A DNA stretch of 9,290 bases from Cyanothece sp. UBA12306 (GTDB taxonomy: Bacteria; Cyanobacteriota; Cyanobacteriia; Cyanobacteriales; Microcystaceae). The stretch is taken from NCBI GenBank assembly GCA_003448685.1, contig DLXW01000306.1, forward strand, positions 2,245 to 11,534. The letters run 5' to 3'. The notes under the pieces are model-generated. The model made no database searches. It was not told where the DNA came from and was given only the letters and a program-made list of their open reading frames with translations. A program made the translations under genes and the position numbers. Below, in pieces: positions 1 through 5,793 of this stretch (positions are counted from its first letter, which is position 1; the number at the start of each line of letters is the position of its first letter).

Positions 1-548
1 CTAGCACTGAAATTAATCCCCCCTTACTGCGTTGTGAAGAATTAGGCAGGGATGAAGTAGAAATCCAAATTGACTTAACCAAATGGGAAAGTCTAGCAAT
101 TGATCAGCGCAATCTCCTTTTTTGGCACGAAGTCGCCCGCATTCAAAATGATACAATTCCCCGAGAAGGATGGGAAATGGCAGCCTTAGCCATTGGTTTA
201 GGGGGTGCTGTGGGGGAACTTTGGGTCCAGGATGGTTTATTATTATTGTTGGCTCTCGGACTCTGTGGTATTTCTGGCTATCGACTCTGGCAGAAAAATA
301 ACAGCGATCGCAAACTTAAAGAATCCCTCGAAGCAGATGAAAAAGCCATTACTTTAGCTACTCGTTTTGGTTATTCTTTGCCCAATGCCTATAAAAGTCT
401 CGGTAGTGCTTTTAAAAGCCTAATTGAACAAACCCCTAACCGTCGTCAACGAAAACAATACGAAGCCCGTCTCCAAGCTCTCAGACGGAGCGCAAGTAAG
501 GCTAAGACTAAAATGCAACAACAAGAGGGAAAACGTCCTCGCATCTAG
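1..548 (+). CDS. DUF3318 family membrane protein, 5' end cut off by the window
   Basis: The frame is open from base 3 to the TAG at 546-548, so the ATG at 177 is an internal methionine and not the start. The residues before it (STEINPPLLRCEELGRDEVE, then a WHEVARIQNDTIPREGWEM stretch) are typical of the cyanobacterial DUF3318 family as I remember it. About 181 residues are visible; family members are roughly 200, so only a short N-terminus is missing. Directly after the internal Met is a hydrophobic segment rich in Ala, Gly and Leu (AALAIGLGGAVGE, then DGLLLLLALGLCGISGY), probably one or two membrane passes. A basic tail with many Lys, Arg and Gln residues follows. Function is unknown. A HIP1 site lies inside the gene at 304-311. 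It ends 26 bp before the STAS-sugar transferase gene on the same strand, so co-transcription is possible. Confidence 0.85.
   Translation, partial: STEINPPLLRCEELGRDEVEIQIDLTKWESLAIDQRNLLFWHEVARIQNDTIPREGWEMAALAIGLGGAVGELWVQDGLLLLLALGLCGISGYRLWQKNNSDRKLKESLEADEKAITLATRFGYSLPNAYKSLGSAFKSLIEQTPNRRQRKQYEARLQALRRSASKAKTKMQQQEGKRPRI
304..311. repeat. HIP1 octamer GCGATCGC
   Basis: This is a perfect Highly Iterated Palindrome 1, the octamer over-represented in many cyanobacterial genomes. It lies inside the DUF3318 gene. It supports the taxonomic assignment and marks no separate gene. Confidence 0.85.
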
Positions 549-574
549 TCCATTTCTTCAATGATAGATAGTCG

Positions 575-1573
575 ATGATTACTAATACCCCAGAAGAGGA
601 TTTTTCCGTTGTCATTATCAACAATTATCCTGTGATACAAATGCCAACCCATTTGAGTATTTTGGAAGCAGTGGCTTTTAAACAGGTTGGTTATGAATTG
701 TTGACTAAAAGTCCTCTTCCCCCACAACTAATTATTGATTTTAGTCAGACTCAATTTATCGATAGTAGCGGATTAGGGGCTTTAGTTCATAATTTTAAAT
801 TGGCTAAAAGTAAAGATGTTAAATTGATTCTCTATAATGTTCATCCACCAGTGATGGCAGTTTTGTCGATGACGGGGTTAGATCAAGTTCTTCCTATTAC
901 CTTTAATCTAGATACTCAACAAAAGGCCACAAGTTTTAGAAGGAACGCACCTCCACCTAAAACCCATCCCTCAGTTCGTTCTTGGATTAAACGTTCGATT
1001 GATATTATTGGTAGTCTGATAGGTTTGATGATTACTGGGATATTATTGATTCCCATTGCCATTGCTATTAAACGGGATAGTCCAGGTCCAGTATTTTTTA
1101 AACAAGTTCGTTGTGGATGGATGGGAAAACGATTTATGATTATCAAATTTCGTTCCATGTGTGTTGATGCAGAATCCCAAAAACATAAAATTGAAAATCA
1201 AGCTCAAGGAGCAATTTTCAAAAATACTAATGACCCGAGAATTACCAAATTCGGCAGGTTTTTACGCCGTACAAGTTTTGATGAACTCCCTCAATTTTTC
1301 AATGTTCTTAAAGGTGAAATGAGTTTAGTCGGCACCCGTCCCCCGACTCCTGATGAAGTAGAACGTTATGAAGTTCCTCAATGGCAACGTTTGAATGTTA
1401 AACCAGGAATGACAGGTGAATGGCAAGTCTATGGACGTTCGCGAGTGAACAATTTTGAAGATGTGATTAAGTTAGATTTGCGTTATCAAAAAAATTGGAG
1501 CCATTGGTATGATCTGCAACTGATTTTTAAAACTATCTTCATTATATTTCGCAAAAATAGTGGTGCTTTTTAA
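575..1573 (+). CDS. STAS domain fused to polyprenyl-phosphate sugar-1-phosphate transferase
   Basis: Two domains are visible in 332 residues. Residues about 8-110 are a STAS (anti-sigma antagonist) fold with the signature IDFSQTQFIDSSGLGALV at 54-71; Ser64 or Ser65 is the expected phosphorylation site. A Pro-rich linker (about 120-135) leads to a bacterial sugar transferase domain (139-332). That domain has a membrane-entering hydrophobic helix (about 142-165, with Pro160), the KFRSM motif at 191-195, the catalytic Asp-Glu pair in SFDELPQ (D236, E237), GEMSLVGTRPP and KPGMTGEWQV. Enzymes of this family move a sugar-1-phosphate onto a polyprenyl phosphate at the cytoplasmic membrane, the first step of exopolysaccharide or O-antigen assembly. 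The sugar cannot be read from sequence. The ATG at 575 is preferred because the STAS fold begins within about ten residues of it. An RsbW-like gene begins 13 bp downstream, suggesting control by partner switching (inference). Confidence 0.93.
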   Translation: MITNTPEEDFSVVIINNYPVIQMPTHLSILEAVAFKQVGYELLTKSPLPPQLIIDFSQTQFIDSSGLGALVHNFKLAKSKDVKLILYNVHPPVMAVLSMTGLDQVLPITFNLDTQQKATSFRRNAPPPKTHPSVRSWIKRSIDIIGSLIGLMITGILLIPIAIAIKRDSPGPVFFKQVRCGWMGKRFMIIKFRSMCVDAESQKHKIENQAQGAIFKNTNDPRITKFGRFLRRTSFDELPQFFNVLKGEMSLVGTRPPTPDEVERYEVPQWQRLNVKPGMTGEWQVYGRSRVNNFEDVIKLDLRYQKNWSHWYDLQLIFKTIFIIFRKNSGAF

Positions 1574-1585
1574 TAGGCGAAAAAA

Positions 1586-1969
1586 GTGACAAATCAATCA
1601 ATACTCAAGGAATTTCGGTTATCTGTTAAAACTGAACTTGAAGCTTTAGAGGAAATTTTGGCCTGGTTTGCCGAAATTATTCAGGATTATTTACCTCCCA
1701 AAACTTTGAGGGAATGCAAATTAGCTTTAGCTGAAGCTTTTACTAATACCGTAATTTATTCCCATCAAAATTTACCTTCTTCTGTGCCAATTATTTTGGA
1801 AGTTAATTTATTTTCTAATTATTTAGAAATGAAAATTTGGGATATTGGACCTCCATTTGATCTACTTAATAAGTTATGGGAAATTGAAGAAAGTATCGAT
1901 GATCTAGAATATATTCGCGTTGCTAATCGACGCAATTGCTTAATTATGAGGAAAAAGTTAATAAATTGA
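1586..1969 (+). CDS. RsbW-like anti-sigma GHKL ATPase, ATP-lid box missing
   Basis: This 127-residue protein has the start of an anti-sigma-factor histidine-kinase-like ATPase fold (HATPase_c, RsbW/SpoIIAB group). The N-box is LALAEAFTNTVIYSH, with E50 and N54 for Mg-ATP binding. The first glycine box is IWDIGPPFD, with D86 and G88. The C-terminal strand is LEYIRV...RNCLIMRKK. Family members normally carry a GGRGL-type second glycine box and a following helix between the FDL motif and that last strand. Here only about 13 residues separate them, against about 30 in homologues as I recall them, so roughly 17 residues appear to be missing in frame. The start is GTG, 13 bp after the STAS-sugar transferase stop, implying one operon. 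The STAS domain upstream is the natural binding partner. ATP binding or kinase activity is doubtful. It may be a non-catalytic binding partner or a decaying gene. Confidence 0.82.
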   Translation: MTNQSILKEFRLSVKTELEALEEILAWFAEIIQDYLPPKTLRECKLALAEAFTNTVIYSHQNLPSSVPIILEVNLFSNYLEMKIWDIGPPFDLLNKLWEIEESIDDLEYIRVANRRNCLIMRKKLIN

Positions 1970-1999
1970 TTGTAGATCACAACAAGAAAATTACAAAAA

Positions 2000-2281
2000 T
2001 CAAACAACAACAACTGTTTCACCATCGACAAAATTATTATCTTGGGAGATCACAATTTCTTGACGATCAACAGGACATTTTGTGACTAAAGCATTCTCTA
2101 ATTTAACAACTTTTTCCAGACTTTCCCAATGGGTAGTGAATGGATGCTCTGCTAAACTGCAAGCTTTCCACTGGGATCGAACTGGGACACCCAATTGCTG
2201 ACACATACCCCCCCTACGCCCTTCTGTTTGGTAGTAACGACAGTAGCGGCAAGAAGAAGCCAAAAAATTAGCTGTTTTCAT
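2000..2281 (-). CDS. Small conserved four-cysteine protein of unknown function
   Basis: This 93-residue protein has its start ATG on the minus strand at 2281-2279. Its first half has a dense, conserved-looking block: CRYCRYYQTEGRRGGMC followed by a GVPV...WKACSL segment. Cysteines at 11, 14, 27 and 41 give the pattern C-x2-C-x12-C-x13-C, suggesting a zinc or iron-sulfur site (inference). The second half is less structured and ends in a valine run; a fifth cysteine is at 69. I recall similar proteins with the GRRGG-C-LGVPV block across cyanobacteria but know no assigned function. It converges with the anti-sigma gene (30 bp between stops) and lies 199 bp downstream of the dciA-like gene on the same strand. 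No signal peptide or membrane helix is seen. Confidence 0.8.
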   Translation of the reverse strand: MKTANFLASSCRYCRYYQTEGRRGGMCQQLGVPVRSQWKACSLAEHPFTTHWESLEKVVKLENALVTKCPVDRQEIVISQDNNFVDGETVVVV

Positions 2282-2314
2282 GGGAGTTCTGAAGTATTTA
2301 AGGATTATATTAAA

Positions 2315-2332
2315 AGAGATAGTTTAATCTCT
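2315..2332. repeat. Small inverted repeat upstream of the four-cysteine gene
   Basis: A perfect 6-bp inverted repeat, AGAGAT (2315-2320) and ATCTCT (2327-2332), has a 6-base loop. It lies about 35-50 bp upstream of the minus-strand start at 2281. It could be an operator, or part of a weak terminator for the dciA-like transcript, but it has no T-run and may be chance in AT-rich DNA. Confidence 0.25.
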
Positions 2333-2480
2333 AAAGTCCATTATCTAATACACTCCTATTATTGGTAATCAAGGTTAAATTGTGTTTCTATCTAGATTGT
2401 AGTGATCCCCAAAACCATTGACTCTTAATTTTATTTTAATAATCTTTTTACAAAAATAAACACTATTTTGGTTTGTCTAC

Positions 2481-3035
2481 TTAATTAAACCTTGTTTGAG
2501 CAGCACAATTAATACAAATAGACCAACGTTCTAATTCACCAGGGGGTGTGGGACAATGGCACTGAGGGCATAGTTCAAGGAATTGAGAATTCTTTTCGAC
2601 AACTTTGAGCCAGCGTTGAAAAGCTTCTTCTGGTGTTTTGGGTGGGGATATTTGGGGATCATCACAGACAGGGTTAGTAAAATTTAGATCACTCGGATGG
2701 GATGATTGAGGAGTTGTGGTTGTTGTTAGAGGTGGAGAACTATACCACTGGGCAGAAGAAAAATGAAGATCGCTTAGTTGATCACAGGATAATTGACTAT
2801 TCAGTTTTTTAAGCAGTGAATAGCGTTTTAAAGCTAAATTTTGCGCCCAAACTGCACTTGAAGTAGCTACCGCTAGTATATTTCTGTGGATATAGAGGGG
2901 ACGGGTATGACGGGCAAATTTTGGCTCAATAATTTTGTCCCAACATTGACAAACACGGCAATATCGTCGATATTCTGACCATTGAGGCTGGTTTTCAATT
3001 ACCTTGAGTAAGTTATTAAGAGATTTAAAGGTCAT
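2481..3035 (-). CDS. dciA: DciA-family (DUF721) replicative helicase loader with zinc ribbon
   Basis: The N-terminal 85 or so residues match the DUF721/DciA fold: MTFKSLNNLLKVIENQPQW, then a CWDKIIEPKFARHTRP segment, an ILAVATSSAVWAQNLAL strand-helix unit and LLKKLNSQL. In bacteria without DnaC or DnaI, DciA helps load the DnaB helicase at the origin (known for the family). A low-complexity Thr/Ser/Pro linker (about 98-135) leads to a helix (EEAFQRWLKVVEKNSQFLELC) and a zinc-ribbon-like end, with CPQC at 156-159 and CINC at 174-177; Cys161 is also present. This C-terminal ribbon is, from memory, usual in cyanobacterial members. The protein has 184 residues and looks complete. It is divergent from the membrane-protein gene at 3109, with a 73-bp shared promoter region. 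DUF721 membership is well supported; the loader role is inferred from the family. Confidence 0.85.
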   Translation of the reverse strand: MTFKSLNNLLKVIENQPQWSEYRRYCRVCQCWDKIIEPKFARHTRPLYIHRNILAVATSSAVWAQNLALKRYSLLKKLNSQLSCDQLSDLHFSSAQWYSSPPLTTTTTPQSSHPSDLNFTNPVCDDPQISPPKTPEEAFQRWLKVVEKNSQFLELCPQCHCPTPPGELERWSICINCAAQTRFN

Positions 3036-3108
3036 TAATTTTTGTTTGTTGTTAAACTGGACGATAAATTAAAACGGTCAATTATTTAAGCGGATTTTTA
3101 AAATTATC
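3036..3108. promoter_or_regulatory. Divergent intergenic promoter region (dciA-like / membrane protein)
   Basis: These 73 AT-rich bases separate two genes transcribed away from each other, so both promoters or parts of them should lie here. On the minus strand a TTGACC hexamer (3073-3078 as read on that strand) could be a -35 element, but no convincing -10 stands at the right distance. No clear operator palindrome is seen. Confidence 0.35.
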
Positions 3109-4056
3109 ATGGCTCAATTAAAAAGTTCTAATCTATCTGAACAATATAGTCATAAAAACGATAATACTGTAATACCTCAGCAAAATCACAAACAAGAAAC
3201 GATAGAAGCCGAAATTATTGCTCAAACTTCAGCAGAAAAATCAAACGATACGGATACTTCTAATTCATCAGAAACTACAGAATCTGTTGTCAGTTTAATT
3301 CATCAACCTCTATCTTCTCAAACCAATGATGAGCTAATCTTGGAATCTCTAACTCTATCAGACGATTTTTTAGGACAGAGTGTCAATTCTGTTCCAAGTT
3401 GGTTGGAATACCTGAGCACTCCTTGGACAATTAGTAGTCTGGCTCTATTAATTGTTGCTAATCTATTGTTAACTGGGGTACAGTTGTACAATTCTAGAAA
3501 TTTAACCGAAGACTTAAATTCTCTAGAAAATCTACCCCCAGAAATCTCTTCTAATAATTTATCCATTGCTGAGGGATTAAATTTAGCTCAACTATCTTCA
3601 GAGTCTGTTCCCTTAAATGCTCTAAGTACCTTAACGTCTCAAACCAGTCAAACATCGGTATCCTCAACTCCTCAAAAAAATGCTGTTTCTCCTAAACAGC
3701 TAAATGTTCCTCAGACATCCTCTAACCTAACTCAAGCTTTATTACCTCCTTCTCTGCAACCTCAAACTATATCATCCCATAGAGTTACTCCTAATCTCGT
3801 AACCGTTGCTGTTCCTGAGAAGGCTATCAATAAACCACTTGCTCCGGTTAGAGTTCCTAGAGCAGTTGTACCTGTTAATATTCAACAACAGTCAGTACCT
3901 TCAACTCTATCAAACAATCAGTCAATAGCTGAAGATAAATCACCAAATCTATCGCAATCTAATAATAATCAAGCCCCTAAACCAAAAATTGAAATCTATC
4001 GCAATCTAATAATAATCAAGCCCCTAAACCAAAAATTGAAATCTATCCTCCTTTAA
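3109..4056 (+). CDS. Single-pass membrane protein of unknown function, truncated by frameshift
   Basis: The open frame encodes 315 residues. Residues 1-105 are polar and Ser/Thr/Gln-rich. Residues about 107-127 (ISSLALLIVANLLLTGVQLY) are one transmembrane helix. The rest is a long low-complexity Ser/Thr/Pro/Gln segment, probably disordered and outside the cytoplasm if the N-terminus is inside (inference). The natural frame holds through KPKIEIY, ending at residue 297. The last 18 residues are out of frame because an exact 47-bp tandem duplication (3945-4038) was inserted. The lost C-terminus continues in another frame to the TAA at 4326-4328; removing one copy gives one frame of 390 residues. 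No known domain is recognised. The next gene is vipp1, 247 bp past the original stop. The truncated protein keeps its membrane helix and might still be made. Confidence 0.75.
   Translation: MAQLKSSNLSEQYSHKNDNTVIPQQNHKQETIEAEIIAQTSAEKSNDTDTSNSSETTESVVSLIHQPLSSQTNDELILESLTLSDDFLGQSVNSVPSWLEYLSTPWTISSLALLIVANLLLTGVQLYNSRNLTEDLNSLENLPPEISSNNLSIAEGLNLAQLSSESVPLNALSTLTSQTSQTSVSSTPQKNAVSPKQLNVPQTSSNLTQALLPPSLQPQTISSHRVTPNLVTVAVPEKAINKPLAPVRVPRAVVPVNIQQQSVPSTLSNNQSIAEDKSPNLSQSNNNQAPKPKIEIYRNLIIIKPLNQKLKSILL
3945..4047 (+). repeat. Exact 47-bp tandem duplication bounded by 9-bp direct repeats
   Basis: Copy 1 (3945-3991) and copy 2 (3992-4038) are identical over all 47 bases. The 9-mer AAATCTATC starts each copy and occurs a third time at 4039-4047. 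This is the pattern expected if slippage or recombination between two pre-existing 9-mers duplicated the segment between them. Because 47 is not a multiple of three, the second copy breaks the reading frame of the host gene. Confidence 0.95.
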
Positions 4057-4328
4057 ATAATAATCAAACCTCTAAACCAAAAATTGAAATTTATCCCCCT
4101 TCAAATAATCCAGAAGTTTCTCAGGATGAAAAAGTGCGTCAAATGTTATTAGAACAAGTCAAAAAAGAACAAACAGATAGTTCACCTAGTTCTCTAGGAT
4201 TCAATAATAAAACTCGTTTAGAAATGCAAAATACCCAAAATAAAATTGCCCCTACTCAATTGCCTCGACAAATTAAACAACTTGAGCATTTGCAGCAAAG
4301 AAAAATTTTAGATGAGGAGCAAAGATAA
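3993..4328 (+). pseudogene. Detached C-terminal part of the frameshifted membrane protein gene
   Basis: This frame is open after the TGA at 3990-3992 and runs to the TAA at 4326-4328. From 4002 on it repeats the peptide of copy 1 (QSNNNQAPKPKIEIY) and continues with another repeat and a Lys/Glu/Gln-rich tail (EKVRQMLLEQVKKEQ ... LEHLQQRKILDEEQR) that looks helical and possibly coiled. An ATG at 4134 could start a 64-residue peptide, but no ribosome binding site stands out and the ATG sits in the middle of a continuous protein segment. It is best read as the severed end of the gene starting at 3109, not as a gene of its own. Confidence 0.8.
4008..4103 (+). repeat. Two imperfect 48-bp coding repeats (16-residue unit)
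   Basis: Units at 4008-4055 and 4056-4103 encode NNNQAPKPKIEIYPPL and NNNQTSKPKIEIYPPS, followed by a partial third unit (NN). They are older and more diverged than the exact 47-bp duplication that overlaps the first. They show that this part of the gene has expanded by repeat duplication more than once. Confidence 0.85.
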
Positions 4329-4528
4329 CAAATATTTGTGATAATTAAGTAAGCATAGTTCATAAAAATATAGTCAAAGAGGATTTGGTTTTCTATTTTT
4401 TTTGATTATTAAGGTATAGTTGAAGTTGATTGAAGTATCAATGAGGTACTAACCATTAGGACAATAGTATTAAATGAAGTAAATCCTAAGTAAATTAGGC
4501 TGACAGATTTACTTCAAGCCTAGAAACC

Positions 4529-4556
4529 TTGATACACAAGAGTTACAATCTATAAA
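4529..4556 (+). promoter_or_regulatory. Candidate sigma-70-type promoter for vipp1
   Basis: TTGATA at 4529-4534 and TATAAA at 4551-4556 are separated by 16 bp, close to the consensus for the main cyanobacterial sigma factor. The predicted start of transcription, near 4563, is only about 13 bases before the vipp1 ATG, giving a very short leader. The other 200 or so bases upstream (4329-4528) hold no gene; an 8-bp inverted match (4430-4437 with 4510-4517) is probably chance. Confidence 0.4.
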
Positions 4557-4575
4557 ATACAGGATAAACAGCATC

Positions 4576-5343
4576 ATGGGATTATTTGATCGCCTAAGCC
4601 GAGTTGTCCGAGCTAATCTAAACGATCTCGTCAGCAAAGCAGAAGACCCCGAAAAAGTTTTAGAACAGACTATTGAGGATATGGGGGAAGACTTGGTGCA
4701 AGTTCGCCAAGCAGTCGCTCGTGCCATTGCAGAACAAAAGCGTACTGAACAAAGATATAATCAAGATATCTCAGAAGCCAACAAATGGGAACAACGGGCA
4801 AAACTTGCTCTGTCTAAAGGAGATGAAAGTTTAGCCAGAGAAGCTCTAGTTCGCAAAAAAACCTATGCCGAGACAGCCGCTACCTCGAAACAACAACTTG
4901 AGCAGCAAACAGCTCAAGTTGATACTCTAAGACGCAATTTGGTGGCACTAGAAAGCAAAATTTCTGAAGCCAAGACTAAGAAAAATATGCTGATTGCTCG
5001 TGCTAAAGCAGCTAAGGCTAATGAAGAAATTCAGCAAACCTTAGGAGGAATTAATACCAGTGGTTCAATGGCAGCTTTTGAACGTATGGATTCTAAAGTA
5101 CTCGATATAGAAGCTCGTTCCCAAGCGGCAGGAGAATTAGGTAGTTATGGGCTTGAACAACAATTTGCTCAATTAGAATCGGGAAGTGGGGTAGATGATG
5201 AATTAGCCATGCTGAAAGCACAAATTAGTGGTGCTGCTGAACCTGCTCAATTACCTGAAGCTTCTACCAACCCATCTTCGTCTAAGGATACGGTAGTCGA
5301 TGCGGAGTTGGACGAGTTACGTAAACAACTTGATAATCTCTAG
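4576..5343 (+). CDS. vipp1: Vipp1/IM30, PspA-family membrane remodelling protein
   Basis: The 255 residues are highly typical of the PspA/IM30 family. The amphipathic membrane-binding helix is MGLFDRLSRVVRANLNDLVS (1-20). Long coiled-coil helices follow, with EDPEKVLEQTIEDMGEDLVQ, the AKLALSKGDESLAREAL segment and the SEAKTKKNMLIARAKAAKAN block. Next come FERMDSKVLDIEARSQAAGE and a flexible linker. The final helix (VDAELDELRKQLDNL, 241-255) is the C-terminal extension that separates Vipp1 from bacterial PspA. Vipp1 builds ESCRT-III-like rings and rods on thylakoid and plasma membranes and is needed for thylakoid upkeep and stress repair (known for the family). The protein starts at the first ATG, with the conserved MGLFDR end intact. 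It is probably monocistronic, with its own promoter just upstream and a 450-bp spacer downstream. Confidence 0.95.
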   Translation: MGLFDRLSRVVRANLNDLVSKAEDPEKVLEQTIEDMGEDLVQVRQAVARAIAEQKRTEQRYNQDISEANKWEQRAKLALSKGDESLAREALVRKKTYAETAATSKQQLEQQTAQVDTLRRNLVALESKISEAKTKKNMLIARAKAAKANEEIQQTLGGINTSGSMAAFERMDSKVLDIEARSQAAGELGSYGLEQQFAQLESGSGVDDELAMLKAQISGAAEPAQLPEASTNPSSSKDTVVDAELDELRKQLDNL

Positions 5344-5374
5344 GGTGATCACAAAGTAACTTATTTATGATGGG

Positions 5375-5395
5375 TGATTGATAGAGTGTCAATCA
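5375..5395 (+). terminator. Weak stem-loop after vipp1
   Basis: TGATTGA (5375-5381) pairs perfectly with TCAATCA (5389-5395) around a 7-base loop, 31 bp past the vipp1 stop. The stem is AT-rich and only a weak T-run (in GTGTTTT) follows, so intrinsic termination is possible but not well supported. Confidence 0.3.
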
Positions 5396-5432
5396 GGGAA
5401 GTGTTTTAGGGGCATAATTTTATAGTTCCTTC

Positions 5433-5501
5433 GGGGTTAAGGAGTCAGGAGCCAGAATTTTTTGCTCAATATTTCTTTTTTCCTGATTCCGTCCTTGCCC
5501 C
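5433..5501. repeat. Imperfect inverted repeat, probable dispersed intergenic repeat
   Basis: The left arm GGGGTTAAGGAGTCAGGA (5433-5450) pairs with the right arm TCCTGATTCCGTCCTTGCCCC (5481-5501), with a few mismatches and a small bulge. The loop is about 30 bases and includes GAATTTTTTGC. The GGAGTCAGGA/TCCTGA-type core resembles intergenic repeats I recall in many cyanobacterial genomes. It could also act as a transcript end. Confidence 0.55.
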
Positions 5502-5570
5502 ATTTAAGGTTTAAGCTATTTTAGAGTAGATAAAAATTTTAAAATCTATAAAATCCCTAAAAATCAACAA

Positions 5571-5589
5571 CTATAATTACTAATTATAG
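5571..5589. repeat. AT-rich 9-bp hairpin with alternative pairing partner
   Basis: CTATAATTA (5571-5579) pairs perfectly with TAATTATAG (5581-5589) around a single base. Bases 5585-5594 (TATAGATTTT) are also the exact complement of 5541-5550 (AAAATCTATA), so two mutually exclusive folds are possible. No function is evident. Confidence 0.5.
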
Positions 5590-5793
5590 ATTTTTATCCC
5601 ATATCCTTTCCCCCATGCTCCGGTCTTCGAAGCTCCCCCGCAATCCTAACTAGGAGGTTTGTGAGCTACTCAATAAGGGGAATTCCCAACTTCTTTTGTC
5701 AACAATTCCTCTTTAAACACAAGCAAAATAATGAATCACCCTGTAACCTAGATAACTGATAACTGAATTATAATGATCGCCGATTGCTAAATT

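Larger units (their letters stand above)
5344..5793. other. 450-bp gene-free spacer rich in inverted repeats
   Basis: No credible coding frame is present. The spacer holds several structures: the 5375-5395 stem-loop; a long imperfect inverted repeat at 5433-5501; an AT hairpin at 5571-5589 whose right arm can instead pair with 5541-5550; the perfect 10-bp palindrome GGGAATTCCC at 5678-5687; and two GATAACT heptamers at 5751-5764, about 30 bases before the thioredoxin start. Such spacers are common in cyanobacteria. A CGAAGCTCCCCCGC stretch followed by AGGAGG and GAGCTACTCAA (about 5627-5673) faintly recalls the right end of IS200/IS605-type elements, but no transposase is present. Confidence 0.6.

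Noticed and set aside
177..548. Gene starting at the ATG at 177
   Set aside because: The same frame is open back to the window edge and encodes DUF3318-like sequence, so the ATG is internal and the gene is cut by the window.
545..727. Minus-strand frame of 60 codons
   Set aside because: It lies antisense to the STAS domain, has no recognisable motif, and the STAS coding evidence on the plus strand is strong.
1819..2031. Minus-strand frame of 70 codons
   Set aside because: It overlaps the anti-sigma gene and the end of the four-cysteine gene in another frame, and its peptide shows no conserved motif.
3945..4038. Programmed ribosomal frameshift
   Set aside because: No slippery heptamer with a downstream structure is seen; the 47-bp duplication explains the frame change fully.
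4134..4328. Separate 64-residue gene
   Set aside because: It is the C-terminal part of the frameshifted gene starting at 3109; the frame is open back to 3993, its repeats match the upstream protein, and no ribosome binding site is seen.
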